Below, one piece after another: positions 1 through 11,497 of a stretch of DNA of 64,000 bases. The notes beneath the pieces were generated by a model. The model had not been told where the DNA came from, made no database searches, and was given only the letters and a program-made list of their open reading frames with translations. The stretch is from Elymus sibiricus (Eukaryota; Streptophyta; Magnoliopsida; Poales; Poaceae). Both the position numbers and the translations under genes were made by a program. Numbering within the stretch: position 1 is the stretch's first letter; each line of letters starts with the position of its first letter. The stretch spans positions 291,280,205 through 291,344,204 of the forward strand of contig CM077665.1 in NCBI GenBank assembly GCA_039707655.1. The letters run 5' to 3'.

Positions 1-15
1 CTTCTGACAGAGCTC

Positions 16-1695
16 ATGGACACTGACGTTGTCATTGAAGAGACTGCCAAGGATGCCGCCACTGAAGTCGACAAGGTTGCTGCCGAAGAGGCCGCCAAGC
101 ATGCCGCCGCCGAGGCTGCTGCCGTTGAGGCCGCCAAGGCCGCTGCTGCCGAGGCCGCCAAGGCCGCTGCCGCTGAGGCCGCCAAGGCCGCGCAAGAGGA
201 GGCCGCCAAGATGCCCGCCGAGGGAGCCGGTGAGGAGACCCGCGGCCATACTGACGGCGCTTCCGCCGCAGGAGCGCCAGGCGCTTCTACTGCCGCGGGG
301 CCCTCGACTGCCGAAGACCAACCCTCGTCGTCCCAGGCCCCTTCCTCAAGCCAATACATCAGGGCCGGCAAAAACGTTGTCAGCATGCCGGGGTCGGCAA
401 ACATCGAAGAGCTGGTTGAAGGAGAACATCTTGACGGGGAAATCATCGTCGCCGCCGCCAGCGAGCTCAAGGAGGAGCAGCTGCTCCAAGCCATGAATGA
501 CAACTATCAGAAGCTCCAAACGCTCTACCGTGCCCGGAAGGAAAAACTGGACTCCCGGGCAGCGCTCGTCGAGGCAGCGGAAGGAGACTTCCAACAACGC
601 GTCACGGAGACACAGGCTTGGTACGGCGAGGCCCTTCAAGAGCTGAATGTTTACCGGGAGCAGATTGCGGAAGAGCGGAACGTCCTCCTGCTGAAGCAAT
701 CAGACATCGAGAAAGCGCAGGAGGAGGCCGCCCGGCAAGCCGCCGAGGCAGAAGCCCTCTTGACGCAGCGCCGCATCAGCCTTGACGCCCAAGAAGAGGA
801 CCTTGCCGCGCGCGAGGCGGCGCTTGCCGCCAAGCTTCGCAACAAGGATGAAGAGCTCGAAGGTCTTGTCGCACGGCGGGTCCAGGAGCTTGAGTAGAAA
901 CACTTAAAGACGCTCAGAGCTCTAACTGAAGACCACGCCGGCAAGCTCAAAGAGGCCCTCGACGCTGCCAGAGTTGCGGAGACCGCCAAGAACTTGCTGG
1001 AGGAGAAGACGAAGCAGCTGGAGGCCGCTCTCGAGGACCGCGGCAAGAAGGTCTCAGCACTCGAGGTCGAGAGAGACAAGGCTCTCCACAGCCTGATGGA
1101 GACGCAGGCTGCCGCATCCGAGAAGGTCCAGCAGCTTTCCTCCGCCAAGGACTCCATTGAAGATCTGAAGCTGAAGCTATCCACGCTGGAGGAGTCTCTT
1201 GAGGCCGCCCGAGTTCGCGAGAGGACTCTTATCAAAGACCTCCACGACGAACAGGAGCTGCTCCGGAACGCCGCCGCCACCCACAACGAGTACACTTCTA
1301 GCGTGAAGCTCTGGACTGCCAGGCTGGCGGACGTCGCCGAGAAGCTTGGCGCGGAGCTGGAGGCCATGGACTTGCCGGGCTTCGGATACTCTGTCGATGA
1401 CAACGTATCCTCAAGCGCCAGGCTAACCATGTTCTTCGACAAGCTCGTCGACGCCCTCAAGCTACTCCAGGCGAACCAGACAAGCAAGCTGGCCGACGAA
1501 TCCCGGAAACTCTGCCAGCTCGTCCTCCGCAAGGTGTTGATGAAGGTGGCGTACAGGAACCCTGGCGTCGACCTCTCCAAAGCCTCGAAGAGCTTGCCGA
1601 AGGACGCGGACGTCAAGGCTCTCGAAGAGCTTGTCGCGCCCATCGTCAATCGGGTGAGCCAGGTGAAGAGGGTCGAGGGCGATCGCCGGGACTAG
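16..1695 (+). pseudogene. gypsy-type retroelement gag-like ORF with one premature stop
   Basis: A long frame opens at the ATG at 16 and would run to the TAG at 1693-1695, but it is interrupted by an in-frame TAG at 895-897. The frame reads straight through on both sides of that stop with no frameshift, so a single nonsense change is the simplest break. The N-terminal third is low-complexity Ala/Glu/Lys-rich sequence (many EAAKAAA-like repeats). The middle is predicted coiled coil rich in Glu, Gln, Arg and Leu. The C-terminal part (about 1290-1690) has the compact block containing MDLPGFGYSVDDN and VDLSKASKSLPKDADVKAL, which I recognise from grass gypsy-type transposon proteins (Transposase_28-like, from memory). 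The long minus-strand frame opposite it (651-1649) is a composition shadow. The role is inferred to be structural/gag-like. No pol lies next to it in the window. Confidence 0.6.
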
Positions 1696-2254
1696 CCGCA
1701 TCCGCCTCATCTCTTCTTCGTCTTGCCGCCAGCATTCCATGTAAAAGACAATTCGTCTTATGTCAGAAACGTGGCAAGCACTGGATGTAATATAATTTGC
1801 TCTATTTGAATTATGGCATGCTATTCCCTTTGTTCAATTTCTTTCTGTATAGCATATACCCTACGCTTTGCTGGGACCTTGCCGGAGCATAACCCCGTCG
1901 TGAGCGCTGGATTCGGGTTGTCAGCAGCTTGCGGGCAGTGCTGCTCACGACAAGAAATCTTGACGCTTTCAGCGCGGCCACCTAGACTGTTGAGCGGACT
2001 CGAAACAGAGTAAGGGCGCAGCCGATCACGACAAGATTCCATCGCGTGCAGGTTTTCCATACAAAGCTGAAATCGTTCAAGGGAATACAGCCTTACAAAA
2101 ATCAAAATCTGCTTAAGGGGTTTAGCAACTTAGCTCTGCTTTTTGTCGCTATTCTTTTTCTTCCGGCAAGGCGCCAACTTTGAACGTCGTCTGGTATTCA
2201 TACCACCATTCTCCTTCCCTCGATAGCGATCCCATAGGTGTTCGTATCCCACGA
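1696..2254. other. non-coding retroelement sequence
   Basis: No convincing coding frame, RNA gene or tandem repeat is seen between the broken gag-like ORF and the primer-site-like palindrome. It may be untranslated or LTR sequence of the same element, but I could not define TG...CA ends or a target-site duplication. Confidence 0.4.
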
Positions 2255-2257
2255 CAT

Positions 2258-2278
2258 CTTTGGCGCGCCAGGTAGGGG
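2258..2278. promoter_or_regulatory. retroelement primer-binding-site-like motif around palindrome TGGCGCGCCA
   Basis: The sequence TTTGGCGCGCCAGGTAGGGG is of the type found next to the LTRs of many grass gypsy elements. Its 10-bp core TGGCGCGCCA is a perfect palindrome, so orientation cannot be decided. The priming tRNA was not identified. Confidence 0.4.
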
Positions 2279-2790
2279 AGAGGATTGCACAAAGAGCAGA
2301 ACTAACGAACAACACACGGGGATTTACCCAGGTTCGGGCCGCACGGATGCGTAAAACCCTACTCCTGCTTGGTTGTATTATCTGTTCCGGTGTTCTGGCT
2401 CAGGAGCGCTATGCAAGCTACAGTACACAGGCGCTACTCGTACAACTGACCAGAAGCCGATCCCCCCCCATCGGTACGCCTCGGGCCTCCTTTTATATGA
2501 GTCAAAGGGGCTACCACAGTGGCATACGAGATAAGGCATGAGGTGGAAAGTAGCTACAGTGTTATCATACCTAACCCTGACGGCTTAGGACAAGCTCATT
2601 AAATGCACCGTGAGGTGTCCCTCAGCGTCTTGGGCTTGGAAAAGCTTTACAGGGGATGGGCAAAAGCAGCCATCCCATTAGCACCGCTTAAGCATCTCGT
2701 GGCCAGCATCGCACCACGTCACCATGAGGACAAGCCCTAAACGACAAGGCTGGCCGCTGCACTGGAGCGATAGCGCTGCACTGTGCAGAG
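2279..2790. other. non-coding, probable LTR-derived sequence
   Basis: It contains the stretch ACCCAGGTTCGGGCC followed by GTAAAACCCTACTCCTGCTT, a style common in Triticeae gypsy LTRs. No ends are defined and no gene is seen. Confidence 0.35.
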
Positions 2791-2886
2791 CCTTGCCGGG
2801 GCTGAATCCTTGCCGGGCCCGGGGCTTGCCGGGCCCGGGGCTTGCCGGGTGCGAGGCCTTGCCGGCAAGGGTCTTGCCGGGCCTCC
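2791..2886. repeat. 16-bp GC-rich minisatellite (CTTGCCGG units)
   Basis: CTTGCCGG recurs at 2792, 2809, 2825, 2841, 2858 and 2873, spacing 15-17 bp. Two adjacent units (2809-2824 and 2825-2840) are identical. A diverged inverted unit lies near 2976-2990. Confidence 0.75.
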
Positions 2887-3277
2887 GCAACCCTTTGGCC
2901 TTCTGTCTTCTAGTCTGATCGTTGACTTGAACGTCTCCTTGGCATCTTAGTCTCGTGATTACTCCTAGCTATTCCCCGGCAAGGCTTGCCGCGGTACGGC
3001 TACAACTGCCCGTGCACAAGTAAGGGGTACTAAAAAGACCCATACTTTAGTACACCGACAGTTACACATCGCAGTGCTACGATTATCTTAAATGCAATCT
3101 ACTTTTGTTGTTTCTGTTTGCCACCTTTACTGCTTAGTATTTGTGAGCTGTCTAAATGGAAGTCCGTAACTCCCTCAAGTTCAGTTTGCTGAACTTTGTT
3201 GTTAGTCTATAGTTGTCCTATGGATCGCAGCTCTTCATTTGCCTGTTATGCTGACCCAGCGATCAACTGTGCCACAG
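2887..3277. other. retroelement edge passing into intron of the OEP61-like gene
   Basis: No coding feature. GC-rich repeat sequence gives way near 3020-3080 to AT-rich, intron-like sequence ending in the splice acceptor GCCACAG at 3271-3277. The boundary between transposon and host intron is not exact. Confidence 0.45.
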
Positions 3278-6011
3278 GTTCTAACTTATGATTCAAGCAA
3301 TGTCAAAGCATACTACCGAAGGGGTCAAGCTTACAAAGAACTAGGAAACCTTCAGGCTGCTGTTGCTGACTTAAGTAAAGCCCATGAAATTTCTCCGGAG
3401 GATGAAACTATTGCCGAGGTTCTGAGGTACGGTTTGCCTTTTTTTCCTGCACAAACATATGAAACCTGCTGATCTTGTTGCTGACATGGACAAAAGTGGT
3501 TAGTAATTTTATTAGTTTTCGCCGTTGTCCTACTGATAGATTACATTCATTATGCAGAGACACAGACGAAAAACTTGCAACTGAAGGAGGAGCAAACCTG
3601 CCAAAAGGTAGCTTCATTGATATTCTTTTCAGAAATAAATTATGCTGCTCTTTTTCATCCCCTGCTATTTTTTAATTGAACCCACCTCACTGTAGCTCAA
3701 GTGCTTCTGGATAAAAAATTTGTAGTTAAATCACTCCATCCTAAGAGTATTTATGGTGTTATTTTGTGTGCATATATTGTGATGAATATTTGGGCAGAAT
3801 CAACTTAATGGTAGAAAGATATATAAAAAATAATTAATAAGTAGATTGCCCTTTGACTTGATCCAGCCAAACTATGCTATAAGAGTAGAACTGAGGTTGT
3901 AGTGAAATATATTATTTCTGTATAGGTTGGATGCTATCTCGACAATGTTTGTTATAATTCAGTTCTACTCATCAAACTACTCATCTTGGTGTTATTTTGT
4001 TTGTAAGGAGTTGTTATTGAAGAAATTGTGGAAGAAGATAGTTCAGAGCTGTTAAGGACTCGAAGGAGTTCTACTGAATATACTGTTTCACAACCACTTG
4101 AAGGAGCAGGAAACTCAAGACAATCTGACTCTTCAGAAAGCTTAATGAATGATCCTGCTACTGTCAGGTAACAGTCTCTTGGCTTCTGGTCTATGTTTCT
4201 TTCGTCTTATTAGGTACATATTCAGAGTTGCCACACTCCGATTTGATATGTTTCACTTGTTGCTCCTTCAGATACCTTTTTATTCGTCCACTAGCCAACC
4301 ATTATTTGACATGCATTAACATGCAATGTTCTTACTGTACCAATATCTTGTACTCCCTCCATCTCAGTTTATAAGTCTTGCACGTGTATCTCGGTCATCA
4401 ATTTGACTTGTATAAAATAAATTATTTAACATAAAAATTATGTCATTAGAAAATAGAACATCTAAAGTTTCTAATGATATATTTTTTGTAATATATGCTT
4501 CTTATTAAGTTGGTCAAATTGACGACCTAGGTTCACGTGCAAGCCTTGTAAACTGGGATGGAGGGAGTAGAAAAAAATGTGAACCATAATCTTTATTCTT
4601 AGCTGCGACTTTTTAATTCTCTTCTCATTCTTGTGATGTGTATTCTGTCTTGTGGTGGATCTGTCTATCTGGCATATTGTTATAGAAATATGATTATATC
4701 TTGTTGTGCATGTTGTGCTACCTGAATTGATCACATTAGGTTCACATTATGCAGTAATTTCATATCTGATTGCAAAAACTTCCAACTGTTATGGACATTT
4801 ACTTGGATTTGATGTTTTGCTTTATTTACTACTCCACCTACAGTCTTATCCTTGCGCTTTTTACAAAATATGCATAACGTTCTTGTTGTCCTGGTCAACT
4901 GTCAGGTCATTTCAAAATTATGTCGCTAATAGTGATGCTGATGGGTTATCAAACTTGGGAATGCAAGGAATGTCACCGGAGCTAGTTAAAACTGCCAGCG
5001 AAATGATCGGCACCATGAAACCAGAAGAACTACAAAAGATGTTTCAAGCTGCTTCTTCATTAACCGGCACAAGCCCTGTTGCTCCAAATCTCGGACCCAA
5101 TATGCCCGAAATGTCACCTGACATGGTTAGTATGGCATCTGAGATGATTGGGAAAATGTCCCCTGCTGAACTGCAAAATATGATGGATTTTGCTTCTAAA
5201 ATGGGTGGACCTGGTAGTGCGCCTCTGAGACCAGGGAGTAATATCGGACCTTCATCAAGAGCAGAAACGAGTAGCCATAACTTCCAACCTTCATCTTCGC
5301 AAACTGTTGCGGAGAACCCTGATGAAATAGTAAACAACCAAAGTATGGACCATTCATCATCCAGTTCCCCAGTTTCTACAGCTGACATGCAAGAAACCAT
5401 GAGAAATTCTATGAAAGACCCTGCTATGCGGCAGGTAAAAATCTTTCAGCCCAAGGAATTTGGTTTTTGTGAAGATTTTTCCTCAGGGAAGAAGCTGAGG
5501 TTATGGATTTTAACATATCTTGAAACTTTTCTAAATTAACAGATGTTTGCATCCATGATGAAGAACATGAGTCCTGATGTGATGGCAAACATGAGTGAGC
5601 AGTTTGGTATGAAGCTGTCGAAGGAGGATGCTGCCAAAGCTCAACAAGCTATGTCTTCATTGTCTCCAGAAGATTTGGACAGAATGGTGAGAAACTAATT
5701 ACAAAGGATCCCTCTCCTCTGGGCTGTGTGCAGACAATGCTTTTTTGGGGCATATATTTTACTTTCGATTAGCTGTCACAGTTCACTCACAACAATACTT
5801 GTTTGCTTAGCTTCCACCAAGGCCGGGCCACAGTATTATTAACCTCTGGTTGTTTTGCATTCAGATGAAATGGATGGACAGAGCACAGCAAGGAGTAGAA
5901 GTAGCAAAGAAGACGAAGAACTGGCTCCTAGGTAGGAAAGGCCTGATCCTTGCTATTGTCATGCTGATCTTGGCGTTCATCCTCCAGCGGCTTGGATTCA
6001 TGGGTAGGTAG
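3278..6011 (+). CDS. OEP61: OEP61/TPR7-like TPR co-chaperone, 3' exons (5' incomplete)
   Basis: Six exons with consensus AG/GT borders and consistent phases can be read: 3278-3426, 3558-3607, 4008-4167, 4906-5434, 5543-5686 and 5865-6011 (stop TAG 6009-6011). The first encodes a TPR helix pair with [14 protein letters not shown], matching the basic carboxylate-clamp residues (K, R) that grip Hsp70/Hsp90 C-termini. The middle is Ser-rich with repeated MSPE/MASEMI blocks. Exon 5 carries a Met-rich MMKNMSP helix, and the last exon ends in one hydrophobic segment ([14 protein letters not shown]) before a short tail, a tail anchor. This order matches plant OEP61/TPR7, a cytosol-facing chaperone receptor at the ER or chloroplast outer envelope. 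The 5' exons (other TPR motifs and start codon) are absent. They lie either upstream of a transposon-filled intron or were lost. No stop or frameshift is seen in the six exons. Confidence 0.82.
4353..4567. mobile_element. Stowaway-type MITE in intron 3 of the OEP61-like gene
   Basis: A 215-bp element begins CTCCCTCCATCTCAGTTTA and ends with its near-perfect inverted complement TAAACTGGGATGGAGGGAG, flanked by the dinucleotide TA on both sides (4351-4352 and 4568-4569). The CTCCCTCC terminus, TA target duplication and small AT-rich non-coding body are diagnostic of Tc1/Mariner-derived Stowaway MITEs. Confidence 0.93.
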
Positions 6012-6701
6012 GTGATGATGCCCGGTAGAGCCATGCACCCGGTAACAAATAACTATTCTGCAGCTACATTATGCTCCTTTTCCCTGGCCAAAAGTGATGG
6101 TGGGCGGATGACAATGTGGAAGCACTGTGGGAAGAGTCAAGAACTTCTTGTACCATTGTTTATTCTTTCGTCATATGTGTTTATAAATTGTAACAGATCA
6201 TTAGAAGTAAATGGCCGGGTGTTGCCATTTGGACACTAGGCTGACGTGTAATGTTACGAATGTCTTGTGTTATTTTGCACCAACGAATTTCGTGTCCATA
6301 TTCACTATTCAGGCCAGAAGTTGTTAGACGTGGACGCCATATTGGGTGGCATTTAAAAAATTGTCTCGCACACGATTGCAAAGGTTTAACTTTGACCAAA
6401 TATTTGTCAACCTGTAAGGAGGTTAGATCATTTTATAAGTTCTTTTGTCCTTAAACCCTATCTATATTTTGTAAATGGTGTGTAGCTCTATTCGGAAAAA
6501 AAGATCACCATTAAAAAAAGAACAGGACCGATCTATAAAAATAGGATCACCATTAAAAACGGAAATAGGATTGAGTTTTATTGTTCTCTACTCTATATCC
6601 CGGATAAAAATTATATGGGAATCGACATGATCATGATACGTCTGATCACACACATCGACAGTGATTGTTGGTATTTTTAAGGATAGTTGCAAAACAAAAA
6701 T
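6012..6701. other. 3' UTR of the OEP61-like gene and intergenic spacer
   Basis: No coding feature. The first 230-450 bp are expected to be 3' UTR. From about 6430 the sequence is AT-rich spacer with two copies of an ATCACCATTAAAAA motif (about 6504 and 6546). No poly(A) signal was assigned with confidence. Confidence 0.45.
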
Positions 6702-6773
6702 AGGGCCCAACCGGGTTCGAACCGGTGACCTACTGATCTGCAGTCAATTGCTCTACCACTGAGCTATGGACCC
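6702..6773 (-). tRNA. tRNA-Cys (GCA)
   Basis: The minus strand gives a 72-nt cloverleaf. The acceptor stem GGGTCCA pairs with TGGGCCC (one G-T pair). The D arm has box A TAGCTCAGTGGTAGAG, the anticodon loop is CTGCAGA with anticodon GCA, and the T arm has box B GGTTCGAACC. The discriminator base is T and CCA is not encoded. Just downstream on the minus strand is TATTTTTGTTTT, a normal RNA polymerase III terminator. It looks functional, and the lack of encoded CCA fits a nuclear gene. Confidence 0.95.
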
Positions 6774-8016
6774 ATAGTTGAAAGTATAATTCCTAAATAT
6801 TTAATATTTCTGTACGGCTGGATTTCAAGAGTGGTGGCAAATGTCTTGTTTATTTAAGGAGTTTCATTTATATTAAACCAATATCAGGTAAATTCAAGCG
6901 ACATAGGTTTACAATCTCGTCCGTCCAAGAATGCAACCATACTGCCGTTCTAGGACCTTGTGCTAGCCAACAGTATGCTATGTGGAATTTGCTAGGCTCA
7001 TGAATAAATTTTGTGCGGTACTTTCTAATCGTGACTTGTTTGATTTGGGTTTTGTGCGTGTTCCTTGGGTGCACAATAATAAACAAGATGGGAGGAGGAA
7101 TGTGAAGGTTTGACTGATTCGTGATGTGGCGTGTCCTCTTTGGTTTTCCCACTTCCCAAACTGCCAGGTCTCGGACATTATCAATTCAAGGTCGGATCAG
7201 CCCCTTATTGATTCAGTTGTTATGTAATCCCCATTCGAAGCACACTGTTAATTTTTGATATGTGAGTCTTATTGGGAGAGGGAAGGTACGATGTTGGACC
7301 ATAGGATTAAAAATTGTTAGACCAATGGAGTGGTTATTCATGACTTGGGTGATGTGGTTACAAATCTTAATAGTATGATGACCTCTCTCCATGGCCGGAG
7401 CCACAAGCATATTGGTTCTATTGCACACAAAAAATAGGCTAGGAAGAAAGTGGATGTCTTACATAAAAGGGAAGATCGGTCAGTCAGTCGAGAAAGGAAA
7501 AAAAGTTTGGGCGAAATGGATGAGTTGCTCTTTTTTACGAGGAAAACTTTCGATCCATTCATCAACTGTCATGGCAGTATAAAAATACCAAAAGTAACAA
7601 AAAGTACATTCAAGTCCGTAGACCACCTAACGACGACTATAATCATTGTAGCAAGCCGAAGGCGCGCATCACCCTTCTCCTCACCAGAGTCAGTCAAGCC
7701 TTGTTGTAGTAGACAGTCGGAAAGTTGTTGTGCTAAGGCATCATAGGCCAGGCACACCAGAACAACAACCGACGACGATGAAGAGAAGCGTAGATCGGAA
7801 GGATTCAACATGTAGACACACGAACACAGACAAACGATGATTGATCCACGGGGATCCACTGAAGACCAACCGACAGAATCCCACGAGATCCACCGGAGAC
7901 ACACCTCCACACGCCATTGGACTACGTTTGCACACCGCCGATGCAGGTTCTAGGTGAGGAGGACCTTATTACATCTTAGGGGAGTCTTCGCCGCCTCATC
8001 TTCCAGAGTAGGACAC
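6774..8016. other. decayed repetitive DNA, possible LINE relic
   Basis: No intact gene. A plus-strand stretch near 7440-7560 reads VLHKREDRSVSRE in one frame, reminiscent of the region upstream of the reverse transcriptase in plant LINE ORF2, but it is short and frame-broken. From about 7600 to 8010 the sequence resembles repeats I have seen in wheat intergenic DNA, which I cannot classify. Confidence 0.3.
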
Positions 8017-8149
8017 TGAAAGCACAACTTCTTCCTAGGTGGTTTTGGTAATTAACAACAACATATAGTTCATTAAACTAATGAGCCTACCAAGTATATT
8101 TTAGGAAAGATCAATGAATGGATTGGCTAGGAATTGTGAGGAGGAACCC
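8017..8149 (+). repeat. Element F 5' LTR, first segment
   Basis: Begins with TG at 8017. Its continuation lies at 34993 after removing element A, whose target duplication AACCC is 8145-8149 and 34988-34992. Confidence 0.65.
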
Positions 8150-9410
8150 TGTAACAGCCCAAGACCGACGCTCCAGAAGATTCCCCTTTTTTCCGTTGTC
8201 ATCGTGTGATTCTTTTGTTTGTCGCATTCATCATCGCATCATTCGCATCATCTGCATAACATCGCCACTCGTTTTTGAAAAAACTTGCATCCGTTCGTAG
8301 TCGTCGGTTCTCTCCGTTCGTGTCGTCGACCGTTTCGAGACCAACCACACACGCACGCGCCCGCGGCATCGATAAAAATATTGTTTTAAAAGTGCGTATA
8401 AAATATTCTCGGATTGGATCGAAAGTTGGCAAGCGGTCGTGTTATATTATAGGTAGACCGCCTGTCAAATTTCGTCGCAATCGGAGCTCGCTTGATAGCC
8501 CAACGGTCGACCGTAGCGGCACCGTTATCAGGTTGTTATCGGACGTTTTTGGTATTTAAAAAAATCATGTCACGGGCCTCATCACCTTCCTTCTCATCCC
8601 CACCTAGCCCAACTACACAGCCCAACCAGCCTACCTAACCCTAGGGCGCAACCGAAGCCGTTCGATCGCAATCGGAGGGCTCGAAACGCCCCAAAACCCC
8701 ACAACCCTAGCCCCTTGTCTATAAATAGACACCCAACCTACCATTTTGGGCAGAAAAATCCTAGCCTAACACTTCCCCTACCTCTAGCCGCCACCCTCGC
8801 CTCAAATTCCGCGCCAGACCGCTCCACCGCTGCCACTTGTCGCCGCAAAACCCACCTAAGCCGCCGCCTCCCAGCCAACCCCGCACTGCCACGTCGCCTC
8901 CACCAACGCTCCAGCCCCCCTCTAGTTGCGCCAGGCCCTCCGAAGCCCGAGACCAGCCCGCCCGAGCCCATACAGGGCCCGGGCCGGCCCGCGAGTGCGC
9001 CGCCGCCCGCTAGCCGCGCCTCCCGCGCTGGAGCCCCGCTGCCCGACCGCGCGTGCCTCCAGCCGCCGCCGACGACCTCGCAGCCTCACCGGAGCGCCCC
9101 TGCTGCCGGTCTGTCGGAGCTCCATCGCCGGAGACCGTTGACCCGTCGCGCCCGTGACCGTCGTCGCCTCCTCCCTGCCGTGCTCCGCCGCCTGCAGCGC
9201 CCCGCGTCGGCCGAAGCCCGCAGCGGGAGCCGAGCTCCGCCGGACGACGCCCGTTGTCGCCGCACCTCCATGAGAGCCGCCTTGCTTCCGCCTTCGCCCG
9301 GATCCGCCCGGTTCCCTCGCCGGCCGGACCCCCCATGCGTCGCCGGTGCGCCCCGTCGCCGTTGACCCGCTGCCCCTGCCTCCCTTGACCCGATCGGGAT
9401 CGAGAGGAGG
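8150..9410 (+). repeat. Element A 5' LTR, segment 1 (U3, TATA box, GC-rich leader)
   Basis: Matches 29675-30980 of the 3' LTR. It is cut at 9410 by element B and continues at 22594. The first 570 bp are promoter-like. The rest is GC-rich sequence full of composition ORFs that are not conserved between the two LTR copies, so I do not call genes there. Confidence 0.9.
8720..8728 (+). promoter_or_regulatory. TATA box of element A 5' LTR
   Basis: TATAAATAG about 570 bp into the LTR, conserved in the 3' copy (30254-30262). It implies that U3 is short and that most of the 5.3-kb LTR is transcribed R/U5. Confidence 0.7.
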
Positions 9411-10785
9411 TGTGACGCCCTGGATTAAGTGCTACAGTAAACTCTGTAATCAAGCTACAGTAATCTGAGGATTATGCTAATCCATGTGTGATCACTGTTG
9501 GAATCAAACTCGTTCGAATCCCAATGCAATTCAAAATTATTTGAAATGTGAAATTAAAAGTTTTGCAAACCTCAAATTAAAAATCATGCTTAGGTTGCAA
9601 TTATTCCCTCAGCTATTCAAAAATTGGAACCAACATTTTGTCAATTGGTTGGATGCCTCAAATCTAATTTAATCAAGGTTAAAACAATTAATTAATGTCT
9701 TTTATAATTAATAAAATGTTAAACTATTTTATTAGGGTGCCATAATTAATGTGGCAGTAGTATATTTAGTTATACTAATTTTAGCAACTGTTTTTGTGTT
9801 TTTAAAGTAAGAGAGAAATTAAATAAATAAATGAAAAAGAAAAGAAAAGAAAAACTAAAATAAAAATAAAAAGAAAAATAAACAACCCCCCCGGCCCAAC
9901 TGGGCCACCGGCCCAGCAGGCCGGCCCACCCCAGCCCCCTGGGGTCATAACCCCCCCGGTGCCCGAAACCCTAGCCCCACTCCCCCACGACCTCTCTCCC
10001 CTCCCCTCCATCTGGATCGGGCTCCCGCCCCCGATCCCGCGCCGCGCCGACGCCCCGCACCTCCGGTTCCCTGCCACGCCGCCGGCCCTCCCACAGCGCC
10101 ACCACGCCCCGCCGCCACCGCCTCGTCACCTCGCCGGCCGTCGCCCTCCCTCGCGCACACTGCCAATCGCCGCCCCATCCTCCCGGTGAGCCTCCGGGCT
10201 CGACCCTCCCCTTCCTTCCTCCCCGCAATCCCGCTCGCCGGCCCTCCCTGCGCCACCGCACCCGCAGGCCCCCGCGGCGCCCCCCACCGGCCGCGGCGAG
10301 GCCCCCCCGCCGCCGTCGCCGTTAGCCACCGCCACTCACTGCGGCCCCGTTTTCCCCCTCCCCTTCCCCCTTTGGCCGGGCCTGCCCCGCGCCCGCGACC
10401 TCCACCGCGCCGGCCACTGCTCCCCGTCGCACGCCCCGACCGCACCGCCGCAGCCCGCGCACGCGCCCGCCCGCCTACGCGCGGCCTCGCCCGCCGCCGT
10501 CCCCTCGTGGCCGCACCCGCACCGGCCCCTGCATCGCACTTCGGCCGCTGCGCCGCCCGCCGCTCCCCGCGCCCCCCGCGCGACCGCTCACCCCCCAGCG
10601 ACCCCTCACCGCGAGCGCACGCGCCGGCCGCCGCGCTCCTCCCGCGCTCGCACGCCCTGGCCGCGGCCCGCCCACACCGTGCGCGCCCGCCTCGCGCCCC
10701 CTTCCCCCTGGCCCCGCCGGCGTCAGCCGCCCGCTGGCCGTCGGCGAACGCCGTGCGTGCCTCGGCCACCTCCGGCCCCGATCTG

Positions 10786-10810
10786 GTTAGTGGGGGTAAT
10801 CCCCACTAAC
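10786..10810. repeat. perfect hairpin GTTAGTGGGG-(5 nt)-CCCCACTAAC in element B 5' LTR
   Basis: Ten-base stem with a GTAAT loop at the downstream edge of the GC-rich leader, repeated unchanged in the 3' LTR (19741-19765). The left arm starts with GTTAGT, a possible 5' splice site. Confidence 0.8.
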
Positions 10811-11497
10811 CCCACTCCCCCCGAGAATGGCAACAGGGGCCCACGCCCCTGTTAAACGAAATTAAAAATAAATAAATAAATAATAATAAATAATAAATAT
10901 ATTAATTAATTAATTAATAATTATGTTAATTAATTAGTTAACTTAATTAAGACTAATTCTGTTAATTAATTAATTTAAATAGTATGACAGGTGGGTCCCA
11001 CCCCACTAATTAACCTGATTAAAAGTTAATTAACATTAATTAAAACTGTGACACTGACATGTGGGACCCACTGGTCAGGTTTGACCAGTCAACAGGACTG
11101 TTGGCTGCTGATGTCATGAATGCAATTATTGAATTTAAATAATCTGTTTTAATTTCAGAATATTAATAAAACTTTGAAAATTAATATAAAATAATCCGTA
11201 ACTCGGATGAAAATAATTTATACATGAAAGTTGTTCAGAAAAATCCCACGAATCCGAATACGCTGTCCGTTAATCTGTCACGTGCTCCTAGCATAGCGAA
11301 CGTGGAACTTTTTCATCCGTTTCATCTGTCCGGTAGTAGCCAGAGACCCGGGAAATATCGTGAGATATTCTTCCGACCCGTCTACGACGTGTAATACTAC
11401 GTTAGTGCATGCCTAGCTCTGCATATTGTCATGTCATGCATCGTGTTGCATCGGTGCTTTATATTTATTGTTTCTTCCCCCCTCTTCTCTTTGGTAG

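Noticed and set aside
651..1649. 332-codon open frame on the minus strand
   Set aside because: Lies opposite the gag-like ORF; Ser/Arg/Ala composition is the mirror of a Glu/Lys/Ala-rich coding strand. A shadow frame.
2791..2886. CRISPR-like array
   Set aside because: Units are contiguous with no spacers, in a plant nuclear context; a minisatellite.
7569..7910. 113-codon minus-strand ORF
   Set aside because: Hydrophobic/Ser-rich reading of a decayed repeat; no domain, no matching promoter or neighbour.
9945..10809. Long Arg/Gly/Pro-rich ORFs on both strands (also 18950-19800, 46188-46998, 60859-61609)
   Set aside because: They sit in GC-rich LTR leaders, overlap in several frames on both strands, and lengths differ between LTR copies. 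Stop codons are simply rare there. One of these frames could still be a first exon, which is treated as a hypothesis only.
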